From Bacteroidales bacterium (GTDB lineage Bacteria > Bacteroidota > Bacteroidia > Bacteroidales > Bacteroidaceae), in the NCBI GenBank assembly GCA_004558535.1, contig SFCP01000055.1, forward strand, positions 1-21,045: a stretch of DNA of 21,045 nucleotides, written 5' to 3'. The position numbers and the translations under genes were made by a program. Below, piece by piece: positions 1 to 6,582 of this stretch. Position 1 is the stretch's first letter. Every line of letters begins with the position of its first letter. Below the pieces are notes generated by a model that was given only the letters and a program-made list of their open reading frames with translations, had not been told where the DNA came from and ran no database searches.

Positions 1-37
1 TAGCAAGACGCACGCTTTCACTTTCCGACAAAAGGCG

Positions 38-45
38 TAACTTTG
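38..45 (+). promoter_or_regulatory. Bacteroidota-type promoter (-7 element) of the lipoprotein gene
   Basis: TAACTTTG, followed by CA, matches the Bacteroidota -7 consensus TAnnTTTG exactly. A TTTC at 16-19, 18 bp upstream, could serve as the -33 element (consensus TTTG). Transcription would start near 50, giving a leader of about 40 nt before the ATG at 91. This also argues against the in-frame TTG at 43 as a start codon, because it lies inside the promoter element. Confidence 0.65.
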
Positions 46-90
46 CAGGCAGAAAGCAATCATTTACTTAATCACATAAACTATCACATC

Positions 91-1788
91 ATGCAAAACA
101 GCAGCAAACTGTACCTGACGCTCACACTGGCCGCCGGCCTGGTGCTGACATCGTGCAGTAAATTGGGCGAGCTCTCTGCCGACAATTTCACGGTGACCCC
201 TTCGCCGATGGAAGCCGTTTCCAACAAAGTACCGGTGACCATCAACGGACGCTTCCCCGAGAAATACATGAAGAAGAAAGCCGTCGTAACCGTTACCCCC
301 GTGCTTCGCTACGAGGGAGGCGAGGTGAAAGGAACGCCCGCTACATTCCAAGGCGAAAAAGTACAGGGCAACGACCAGACCATCTCCTACAAAGTGGGTG
401 GCAACTACACGATGAAAAATTCGTTTGCCTACCAGCCCGCCATGCAGTTCAGCGAACTGTACCTCACGTTTGACGCACGCATCGGCAGCAAGGCCGTCAG
501 TGTGCCCGAAGTCAAGGTGGCCAACGGCGTCATCGCCACTTCCACCCTGCTGGGACGCACCGTGACCGGCGCCAACACGGCCCTGGGCGAAGACGCCTAC
601 CAATACGCCATCGCTCAGACGCAGCAGGCACAAATCCGCTACCTCATCAATCAGGCCAACCTGCGCACCAGCGAACTGAAGTCTGTCTCCGTACAGGACT
701 TCGTGCGCACACTGCGCCAGATCAAGGAGGACCAAAAGGGATTCCAGCTCGACAACATCGAAATCTCGGCCTACGCTTCGCCCGAAGGCTCACTGGCCTT
801 CAACACCGCACTGGCCGAAAAGCGCCAGAACTCCTCCGAGGGCTACGTTCGCGGCGAACTGAAAGGCATGAACTTCGACGCTGACGTGCAAACCCACTAT
901 ACGGCCGAGGACTGGGAAGGCTTCCAGGAACTGGTACAGGCCAGCAACATCCAGGACAAGGATGTCATCCTGCGCGTCCTCTCGATGTACCCCGATCCCG
1001 AAGAACGTGAGCGCCAAATCCGCAACCTGTCCGCCGGATTCAACGAACTGGCCGACGAAATCCTGCCCGAACTGCGCCGCGCACGCCTCACAATCAACTA
1101 CTACATCATTGGTCGCAGCGACGACGAAATTCAGGCACAATACAAGAGCGATGCCTCGCAGCTTTCCGTAGAGGAGCTCCTCTACGCCGCCACACTGACC
1201 GACAACGTGGCCGAGAAGAAAGACGTCTACGCCACCACGGCACGCCTCTGCCCCAACGATTACCGCGCCTACAACAATCTGGCCACCCTGGCACTGGCTG
1301 AGAATAACCTGAGCCAAGCCCGTGAATATCTGGCCGCTGCCGCTGCCAAGAAATCCGACGCCGCCGAAGTCAACGCCAATCGCGCGCTTCTGGCCATGGC
1401 CGAGGGCAACCTGGACGATGCCGAAAACTTCGCCGCACGCGCCGCTACAGCCAAGAACTACAACGACGTGATGGGCAACCTGAGCATCATGAAGGGCAAC
1501 TACGCACAGGCTGCACAGTATCTGGCCGGTTCGAAGACCAACTCTGCCGCCCTGGCCCAACTGCTCAACCGCGACTACAGCAGCGCTGCCAACACGCTCG
1601 CCACCGTCGCCCATCCCGATGCAATGACCAGCTACCTGAAAGCCATCGTGGCAGCACGCACAAACCAAAGTGCCGCCACCGTGCGTGGCTACCTCAACGA
1701 TGCTGTAGCCAAGGAAGCCTCCCTGCGCAACTACATGCAGAAGGACCTGGAATTTCTCAGCGTCTTCGGAGTAGACGGACTGAAATAA
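91..1788 (+). CDS. Lipoprotein with OmpA-like segment and C-terminal TPR repeats
   Basis: The protein has 565 residues. A lipoprotein signal peptide ends in LTSC, making Cys22 the lipidated residue, so it should be membrane-anchored in the periplasm or outer membrane. Residues about 30-180 are beta-rich and unassigned. Residues about 205-345 resemble an OmpA-type fold: IEISAYASPEGS, then LAEKRQN, then LPELRRARLTINY. The usual GHTD peptidoglycan-binding signature is replaced by AYASPEG, so peptidoglycan binding is doubtful. From about residue 355 to the end the sequence is Ala-rich helical, with TPR-like units such as YRAYNNLATLALAENNLSQA. ATG 91 is preferred over TTG 43 because it starts directly at the signal peptide. 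The gene appears monocistronic, with its own promoter upstream and a hairpin downstream. A scaffold or cell-envelope assembly role is inference. I do not recognise a named gene. Confidence 0.8.
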   Translation: MQNSSKLYLTLTLAAGLVLTSCSKLGELSADNFTVTPSPMEAVSNKVPVTINGRFPEKYMKKKAVVTVTPVLRYEGGEVKGTPATFQGEKVQGNDQTISYKVGGNYTMKNSFAYQPAMQFSELYLTFDARIGSKAVSVPEVKVANGVIATSTLLGRTVTGANTALGEDAYQYAIAQTQQAQIRYLINQANLRTSELKSVSVQDFVRTLRQIKEDQKGFQLDNIEISAYASPEGSLAFNTALAEKRQNSSEGYVRGELKGMNFDADVQTHYTAEDWEGFQELVQASNIQDKDVILRVLSMYPDPEERERQIRNLSAGFNELADEILPELRRARLTINYYIIGRSDDEIQAQYKSDASQLSVEELLYAATLTDNVAEKKDVYATTARLCPNDYRAYNNLATLALAENNLSQAREYLAAAAAKKSDAAEVNANRALLAMAEGNLDDAENFAARAATAKNYNDVMGNLSIMKGNYAQAAQYLAGSKTNSAALAQLLNRDYSSAANTLATVAHPDAMTSYLKAIVAARTNQSAATVRGYLNDAVAKEASLRNYMQKDLEFLSVFGVDGLK

Positions 1789-1858
1789 TCCGAACCTGAC
1801 GGGCCGCAGGCTACCGCGCCTGCACATGGGCACCTACCGCCCGCCCCCAACCTATAGC

Positions 1859-1888
1859 GCCCCCGGCCTCCCCACGGAAGCCGGGGGC
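1859..1888 (+). terminator. GC-rich hairpin after the lipoprotein gene, possible 3' end
   Basis: GCCCCCGGC and GCCGGGGGC form a perfect 9-bp stem around a 12-nt loop, about 70 nt after the stop codon at 1788. No T-run follows, so it is not a canonical intrinsic terminator. It may stabilise the 3' end or act with a termination factor. Confidence 0.45.
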
Positions 1889-1924
1889 TGCACGTTTCCC
1901 GGCTACCGCCCTCCACGCACCACC

Positions 1925-2035
1925 GAGCACACCCCGCTGCACGCCGAGCACACCCCGCTGCCCGCCGTCCACACCTCGCTGTCCGCCGTCCACACCTCGC
2001 TGCACGCCGAGCACAGCCCGCTGCACGCCGAGCAC
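1925..2035. repeat. 21-bp tandem repeat array, about 5.3 copies
   Basis: Five full units begin at 1925, 1946, 1967, 1988 and 2009, and a partial sixth begins at 2030. The consensus is GAGCAC (or GTCCAC in units 3 and 4) followed by a 15-bp part close to ACCCCGCTGCACGCC. Units differ at a few positions but keep strict 21-bp spacing. No start codon or plausible protein context supports translation. The array is intergenic, upstream of the pnp promoter. Confidence 0.9.
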
Positions 2036-2139
2036 CGGCCGGTCGCCCGCCAACCGGCAGCGACACCCGCCGAAAGGGCGATAAGCGCCACTCCCGCCCC
2101 GGAATATTCTAAAAATCCCAAAAAAGCAGGACCTACTCC

Positions 2140-2179
2140 CTTGCGGGTGAAAATAAATCGCTAAATTTGCGCGATTTAT
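2140..2179 (+). promoter_or_regulatory. pnp promoter with palindrome centred on the -7 element
   Basis: TAAATTTG at 2162-2169 is an exact -7 element and is followed by C. CTTG at 2140-2143 lies 18 bp upstream as a possible -33 element. Perfect 9-bp inverted arms, ATAAATCGC (2153-2161) and GCGATTTAT (2171-2179), enclose the -7 element. A protein bound there would cover the promoter, so operator function is a reasonable inference. The expected leader to the ATG at 2218 is about 40 nt. Confidence 0.6.
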
Positions 2180-2217
2180 AGAAGTATATTGAATAACTAA
2201 TTACCAAAACAAATCCG

Positions 2218-4434
2218 ATGAACGTGATTACGAAGACCGTTTCGTTGCCCGATGGCAGAACCATCAGCATTGAAACCGGCAAGCTGGCCAAGCAGGCCGA
2301 TGGCGCCGTCATGCTGCGCATGAACAACACCATGTTGCTTGCCACCGTTTGCGGCGCAAAGGATGCTGTGCCCGGCACAGACTTCATGCCCCTGCAATGT
2401 GACTACAAAGAAAAATACTCCGCTGCCGGCCGTTTCCCCGGCGGTTTCACCAAACGCGAAGGCCGTGCCTCCGACTACGAGATCCTGACCTCGCGCCTCG
2501 TCGACCGTGCCCTCCGCCCCCTCTTCCCCGCTGACTATCACGCCGAAGTCTTCGTCAACATCACCCTGTTCTCGGCCGATGGTGTCGACATTCCCGACGC
2601 ACTGGCCGGCTTTGCTGCCAGCGCAGCATTGGCTTGCTCCGACATCCCCTTCGACGGCCCCATCTCCGAAGTCCGCGTAGCACGCATCAACGGCGAATAC
2701 GTCATCAATCCGACTTTCGAGCAACTGGAAAGCGCCGACATGGACCTGATGGTGGGAGCCACCGAAGAAAACATCATGATGGTCGAAGGCGAAATGAAGG
2801 AAGTGCCCGAAAGCGCCCTGCTCGAAGCACTGAAAGCTGCCCACGAGGCCATCAAGCCCATGTGCCGCCTGCAGAAAGAGCTGATGAAGGAACTCGGCAC
2901 CGACGTAAAGCGCGAATACTGCCACGAAGTGAACGACGAAGAACTGCGCGAACAAGTAAAACAGCAGTGCTACCAACCCTGCTACGACATCACCAAACAG
3001 GGACTGGAGAAGCACGCACGCATGGACGCCTTCGAAGCCGTTCGCGAGAACTTCAAGGAACAGTATGCCGCCGCACACGCTGACCTCACCCCCGAAGAAC
3101 TCGACGAGAAGAACACCCTCATCGACAAATACTACCACGACGTGGAAAAGGACGCCATGCGCCGCTGCATCCTCGACGAAGGCATCCGCCTGGACGGCCG
3201 CCACACCACCGACATCCGTCCTATCTGGTGCGAAGTAGACCCCCTGCCCGGCCCCCACGGCTCCAGCATCTTCACCCGCGGCGAAACACAGAGCCTCTCT
3301 ACCTGTACGCTCGGCACAAAGCTGGACGAAAAGATGGTAGACGACGTGCTCGACAAAAGTTATATGCGCTTCCTGCTCCATTATAACTTCCCGCCCTTCT
3401 CTACCGGCGAAGCCAAAGCACAGCGCGGCGTAGGACGCCGCGAAATCGGCCACGGACACCTGGCTTGGCGCGGCCTGAAGGGACAAATCCCCGCAGATTT
3501 CCCCTACACCATCCGTGTAGTGAGCGATATCCTCGAGAGCAACGGCTCCAGCTCCATGGCAACGGTTTGCGCCGGCACCCTGGCACTGATGGACGCCGGT
3601 GTGCCCATCGCTGCACCCGTGAGCGGTATCGCCATGGGCTTGATCAAGAACCCCGGCGAAGATAAATACGCCGTCCTCTCCGACATCCTCGGCGACGAAG
3701 ACCACCTGGGCGACATGGACTTCAAGACAACCGGAACGCTCAAGGGCCTGACCGCCACGCAAATGGACATCAAATGCGATGGCCTCTCCTACGAAATCCT
3801 GGAAAAGGCACTGGCACAGGCCAAAGCCGGACGCGAACACATCCTCGGCGAGATGATGAAGACCATCAGCGAACCCCGTGCCGACTTCAAGCCCCACGTA
3901 CCCCGCATCGAGGCCTTCACCATTCCCAAAGAGTTCATCGGAGCTGTCATTGGCCCGGGCGGTAAAATCATCCAGGGCATGCAGGAAGAAACCGGCGCTA
4001 CCATCACCATCGACGAAGAAGATGGTGTAGGCAAAGTGCAGGTTTCGGGCGCCAACAAAGCCATCATCGATGCAGCCGTGGCCAAAATCCGCGCCATCGT
4101 GGCCATTCCCGAAGTCGGAGAAGTCTACAAGGCAAAAGTGGTCAGCATAATGCCCTACGGTTGCTTCGTGGAATTTATGCCGGGCAAGGAAGGACTGCTC
4201 CACATCAGCGAGATAGCCTGGAAGAGACTGGAAACAGTCGAAGAAGCCGGCATCAAGGAAGGCGATAGCATCGACGTAAAACTGCTGGAAATCGACGAAA
4301 AGACCGGCAAGTTCCGCCTCAGCCACCGCGTCCTCGAAGAAAAGCCCGAAGGATGGGAAGACCGTCCCGCCCGCAGACCCCGCCGCGAAGGCGACGGAGC
4401 CGGTCGTCCGCCCCGCCGCGAACACCATGCCTGA
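2218..4434 (+). CDS. pnp: Polyribonucleotide nucleotidyltransferase (PNPase)
   Basis: This 738-residue protein degrades RNA 3' to 5' by phosphorolysis in the cytoplasm, normally as a trimer. The family architecture is complete: first RNase PH domain (about 10-145), all-helical linker (about 150-300), second RNase PH domain (about 320-550) with FTRGETQ and SDILGDEDHLGDMDFK, KH domain (about 565-625, GAVIGPGGKI), and S1 domain (about 632-700, YGCFVEFMPGKEGLLHISE). Asp495, Asp501 and Lys503 correspond to the catalytic D486, D492 and K494 of E. coli. Residues 700-738 form a basic, Arg/Pro-rich tail. The length is normal for the family. The start ATG follows an AT-rich leader without a Shine-Dalgarno sequence. 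It is transcribed alone, bounded by its own promoter and a terminator at 4485, and 21-bp arrays lie on both sides. Confidence 0.97.
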   Translation: MNVITKTVSLPDGRTISIETGKLAKQADGAVMLRMNNTMLLATVCGAKDAVPGTDFMPLQCDYKEKYSAAGRFPGGFTKREGRASDYEILTSRLVDRALRPLFPADYHAEVFVNITLFSADGVDIPDALAGFAASAALACSDIPFDGPISEVRVARINGEYVINPTFEQLESADMDLMVGATEENIMMVEGEMKEVPESALLEALKAAHEAIKPMCRLQKELMKELGTDVKREYCHEVNDEELREQVKQQCYQPCYDITKQGLEKHARMDAFEAVRENFKEQYAAAHADLTPEELDEKNTLIDKYYHDVEKDAMRRCILDEGIRLDGRHTTDIRPIWCEVDPLPGPHGSSIFTRGETQSLSTCTLGTKLDEKMVDDVLDKSYMRFLLHYNFPPFSTGEAKAQRGVGRREIGHGHLAWRGLKGQIPADFPYTIRVVSDILESNGSSSMATVCAGTLALMDAGVPIAAPVSGIAMGLIKNPGEDKYAVLSDILGDEDHLGDMDFKTTGTLKGLTATQMDIKCDGLSYEILEKALAQAKAGREHILGEMMKTISEPRADFKPHVPRIEAFTIPKEFIGAVIGPGGKIIQGMQEETGATITIDEEDGVGKVQVSGANKAIIDAAVAKIRAIVAIPEVGEVYKAKVVSIMPYGCFVEFMPGKEGLLHISEIAWKRLETVEEAGIKEGDSIDVKLLEIDEKTGKFRLSHRVLEEKPEGWEDRPARRPRREGDGAGRPPRREHHA

Positions 4435-4484
4435 GATACGGCACCTGCATTCAAGCAATGAATGAAGAAAAGCCATAGATGACC

Positions 4485-4521
4485 ATCCCCTGCCGCCTGA
4501 AAAGCCGGCAGGGGATTTTTT
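4485..4521 (+). terminator. Intrinsic terminator of pnp
   Basis: ATCCCCTGCCG and CGGCAGGGGAT form a perfect 11-bp stem around a 10-nt loop. A run of six T follows, overlapping the stem end. It lies about 50 nt after the pnp stop codon. This is the clearest intrinsic terminator on the plus strand in the left half of the window. Confidence 0.9.
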
Positions 4522-4530
4522 CTGCGCTGC

Positions 4531-4656
4531 ATGCGGATGGAACTGCGCAGCGTGTGTATGGAACAACACTGCATGCGGATGGAACAGCGCCGCGTGCGAA
4601 TGGAACTGCGCAGCGTGCATATGGGAGTGCACAGCGTGCGAACGGAACCGCGCTCC
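4531..4656. repeat. 21-bp tandem repeat array, six copies
   Basis: Units start at 4531, 4552, 4573, 4594, 4615 and 4636. The consensus is GTGCGNATGGAACTGCGCAGC. Units diverge by several bases but keep exact 21-bp spacing. The end of units 1 and 4 contains the palindrome CTGCGCAG, and unit 5 has GTGCAC in the same place. The array begins about 10 nt after the pnp terminator T-run. Read in one frame it gives seven-residue repeats such as MRMELRS and VRMELRS, but translation is not supported. Confidence 0.9.
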
Positions 4657-4732
4657 ATACATATTAATATTAGCGACAGAGGCGTTCATCGGGCAAATAG
4701 AAGCTACGTGCTCCCACTTTTTTATAAAAAAG

Positions 4733-4765
4733 CTTGCAAAGATAGCCCCGAATGTCGTAAATTTG
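4733..4765 (+). promoter_or_regulatory. Promoter of the rlmL-like gene
   Basis: TAAATTTG at 4758-4765, followed by C, is an exact -7 element. CTTG at about 4733-4736 lies 21 bp upstream as a -33 element. The inferred leader to the preferred ATG at 4895 is about 125 nt and contains short GC-rich stems. Confidence 0.65.
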
Positions 4766-4894
4766 CCTCGTAATAGGCCTTGAAGCCAATGCCGAGGGCA
4801 ATCAGGTGTCACTGCCTCCGACCCCGTCCCGCCTGCCAGCCGCTTCATGCTGACTAAATCCGACATAAAACTTACCGAATACCCATCAAAATCA

Positions 4895-6496
4895 ATGGAA
4901 CAATTTGAAATGATTGCCAAGACCTTTCAAGGACTGGAAGAAGTCTTGGCACAAGAACTTACCGAGCTGGGCGCAGACGAAATTCAGATAGGACGAAGAA
5001 TGGTCTCCTTTAGCGGTGACAAGGAAATGATGTATCGTGCCAATTTCTGCCTGCGTACCGCTGTGCGTATCCTCAAACCCATCAAGCATTTCAAAGCTGC
5101 GGATGCCGATGAGGTATATACCGCCGTCCGTTCCATAGATTGGAACAACTACCTCGACCTTGATACCACCTTTGCCGTAGATTCCGTCGTCTATTCGCAG
5201 GAATTTCGCCACTCGAAGTTCGTGGCCTACAAAGTAAAGGACGCTATCGTCGACTACTTCCGAGATACGACCGGCCAGCGCCCGAATATTCGTATCACCA
5301 ACCCCGACATCAAACTCAACATCCACATTGCGGACGACGATTGCACACTTTCGCTCGATTCCTCGGGCGAGAGCCTGCACCTGCGCGGCTATCGTGTGGG
5401 CCAGGGCGAAGCTCCTATCAACGAAGTCCTTGCCGCCGGATTGATAAAGCTCACCGGGTGGCAATGCGATACGGATTTCATCGATCCTTTCTGCGGCTCG
5501 GGCACAATTCTGGTCGAGGCAGCTCTCATGGCCCGCAACATATATCCCGGCATCTTCCGGAAATCTTTCGGCTTCGAGAAGTGGAAAGATTTTGACCGCG
5601 ACATGCTGGACCGCATCTACAACGATGATAGCGAAGAAAGGGAATTTCAGCACCACCTATATGGCTACGACATCAACGCAAAAGCCGTGGAAATCGCACT
5701 GGCGAACGCAAAAAGCGCCGGCGTGGCTGATTTGATCACCGTAGAGCAGCGCGACATCCAACATTTCAGCCGTCCCGCGGAAACATCCTTGATGGTGACC
5801 AATCCGCCGTACGGAGAAAGGATCACGTCGCCTGATTTGTTGGGACTATACCGCACCTTCGCCGAACGACTGAAGCACGAGTTCCAAGGCGGCGAGGCTT
5901 GGGTCATCAGCTACAAGGAGGAATGCTTCGACGCCATGAGCCTAAGGCCAAGCTTCAAGGTGCCACTCTTCAACGGCTCCCTGGACTGCGAATTTCGCAA
6001 GTACCAACTCTTCAGCGGAAAGCTCGAAGATTTCCGCGCCAGCGGAGGAAGCGTCAAGACGGACGAGGAGCGCAAACGCATGGCCGAGAAGCACCGCTTC
6101 AAAAAGAACCGCGGAGATTTCAACAACCGATATAGCGACGACGACAAGGACGATGAGGAGATTTCGGCCGAATACGCCCTGCTCCGCAGCAAGCATAAGG
6201 AATTTGAAAGAGCATTTGCGCGAAAGAACCGAACGGACGAGGAATACCGCGGACCCCGTAAAAATGCCGGTGAACGCGGCGGAAAACCGGGTGAACGTGG
6301 CGGCCGGCCGGACTTCCGCGGCAAAAAATTTGAAAGCCGTGGCGGAAAATCTGACTTCCGTGGCGGAAAATTTGAAGGCCGAGGTGGAAAATCCGACTTC
6401 CGTGGCGGAAAATTTGAGGGCCGTGGCGGGAAATCCGATTTCCGTGGCGGAAAATCCGACTTCCGTGGCGGGAAAGACCGCCGGCGACAAGATTGA
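4895..6496 (+). CDS. rlmL: THUMP-domain class I SAM-dependent 23S rRNA methyltransferase, RlmL/YpsC type, with RG-repeat tail
   Basis: The likely reaction is N2-methylation of a guanosine in 23S rRNA (m2G2445 in E. coli numbering). Residues about 1-160 hold the ferredoxin-like and THUMP RNA-binding part. The methyltransferase follows, with SAM motif DPFCGSGT at 197-204 and catalytic NPPY at 303-306. The core ends near residue 370, followed by a highly charged linker and a tail (459-528) of ten seven-residue units of the DFRGGKS/EGRGGKF kind. It lacks the second, RlmK-like methyltransferase domain found in E. coli RlmL. ATG 4895 (MEQFEMIAKTF) is preferred over ATG 4847, because the extra 16 residues are unlike the family. 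It has its own promoter upstream. The symbol reflects family membership; the exact target base is inferred. Confidence 0.85.
   Translation: MEQFEMIAKTFQGLEEVLAQELTELGADEIQIGRRMVSFSGDKEMMYRANFCLRTAVRILKPIKHFKAADADEVYTAVRSIDWNNYLDLDTTFAVDSVVYSQEFRHSKFVAYKVKDAIVDYFRDTTGQRPNIRITNPDIKLNIHIADDDCTLSLDSSGESLHLRGYRVGQGEAPINEVLAAGLIKLTGWQCDTDFIDPFCGSGTILVEAALMARNIYPGIFRKSFGFEKWKDFDRDMLDRIYNDDSEEREFQHHLYGYDINAKAVEIALANAKSAGVADLITVEQRDIQHFSRPAETSLMVTNPPYGERITSPDLLGLYRTFAERLKHEFQGGEAWVISYKEECFDAMSLRPSFKVPLFNGSLDCEFRKYQLFSGKLEDFRASGGSVKTDEERKRMAEKHRFKKNRGDFNNRYSDDDKDDEEISAEYALLRSKHKEFERAFARKNRTDEEYRGPRKNAGERGGKPGERGGRPDFRGKKFESRGGKSDFRGGKFEGRGGKSDFRGGKFEGRGGKSDFRGGKSDFRGGKDRRRQD
6269..6478 (+). repeat. 21-bp coding repeat: RG-rich tail of the rRNA methyltransferase
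   Basis: Ten consecutive 21-bp units encode GERGGKP, GERGGRP, DFRGKKF, ESRGGKS, DFRGGKF, EGRGGKS, DFRGGKF, EGRGGKS, DFRGGKS and DFRGGKD. The later units are very similar at DNA level around TTCCGTGGCGGAAAA, which suggests recent slippage or duplication. Arg-Gly-rich tails generally bind RNA non-specifically. Confidence 0.95.
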
Positions 6497-6552
6497 GCCG
6501 ATGCACCCCGCGCAAGAAATCGCCGGTTTCACCGCAATTTTCAAGTCCTTTC

Positions 6553-6560
6553 TATTTTTG
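6553..6560 (+). promoter_or_regulatory. Promoter (-7 element) of the S9 peptidase gene
   Basis: TATTTTTG matches TAnnTTTG exactly and lies 22 bp before the ATG at 6583, predicting a leader of about 15 nt. TTTC at 6527-6530 is a weak -33 candidate, 22 bp upstream. Confidence 0.55.
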
Positions 6561-6582
6561 ACTACACCTATTATATTATAGT

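Larger units (their letters stand above)
1789..2217. other. Gene-free stretch between the lipoprotein gene and pnp
   Basis: These 429 bp hold, in order, a GC-rich hairpin (1859-1888), a 21-bp tandem array (1925-2035), and an AT-rich pnp promoter region with an overlapping palindrome (2153-2179). Short open frames cross the array on both strands, but they only read out the repeat and I do not call them genes. Confidence 0.8.
4435..4894. other. Gene-free stretch between pnp and the rlmL-like gene
   Basis: These 460 bp contain the pnp terminator (4485-4521), a 21-bp array (4531-4656), an AT-rich patch with a near-16-bp palindrome of six T and six A around AT (about 4717-4732), the rlmL promoter (about 4733-4765) and a leader of roughly 125 nt. 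An open frame of 80 codons starts at 4531, but it consists mainly of the repeat. Confidence 0.75.

Noticed and set aside
43..90. TTG at 43 as the start of the lipoprotein
   Set aside because: The TTG lies within the TAACTTTG promoter element, and ATG 91 begins directly at the signal peptide.
790..1833. A 347-codon minus-strand open frame opposite the lipoprotein gene
   Set aside because: The plus-strand protein has a clear signal peptide, lipobox and TPR repeats; the antisense frame has no such features.
1925..2035. A CRISPR array
   Set aside because: Units are contiguous with no spacers, diverge from each other, and no cas gene is present. The same applies to 4531-4656.
4531..4773. A possible 80-residue repeat peptide starting at the second 21-bp array
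   Set aside because: It starts inside the repeat, follows a strong terminator without a promoter, and its residues only mirror the 21-bp unit. Both arrays are open in several frames.
2197..4920. A 907-codon open frame on the minus strand opposite pnp
   Set aside because: It lies antisense to a certain pnp gene, runs through the pnp terminator and the 21-bp array, and its translation has no recognisable domain or start context. GC-rich codon use explains its openness.
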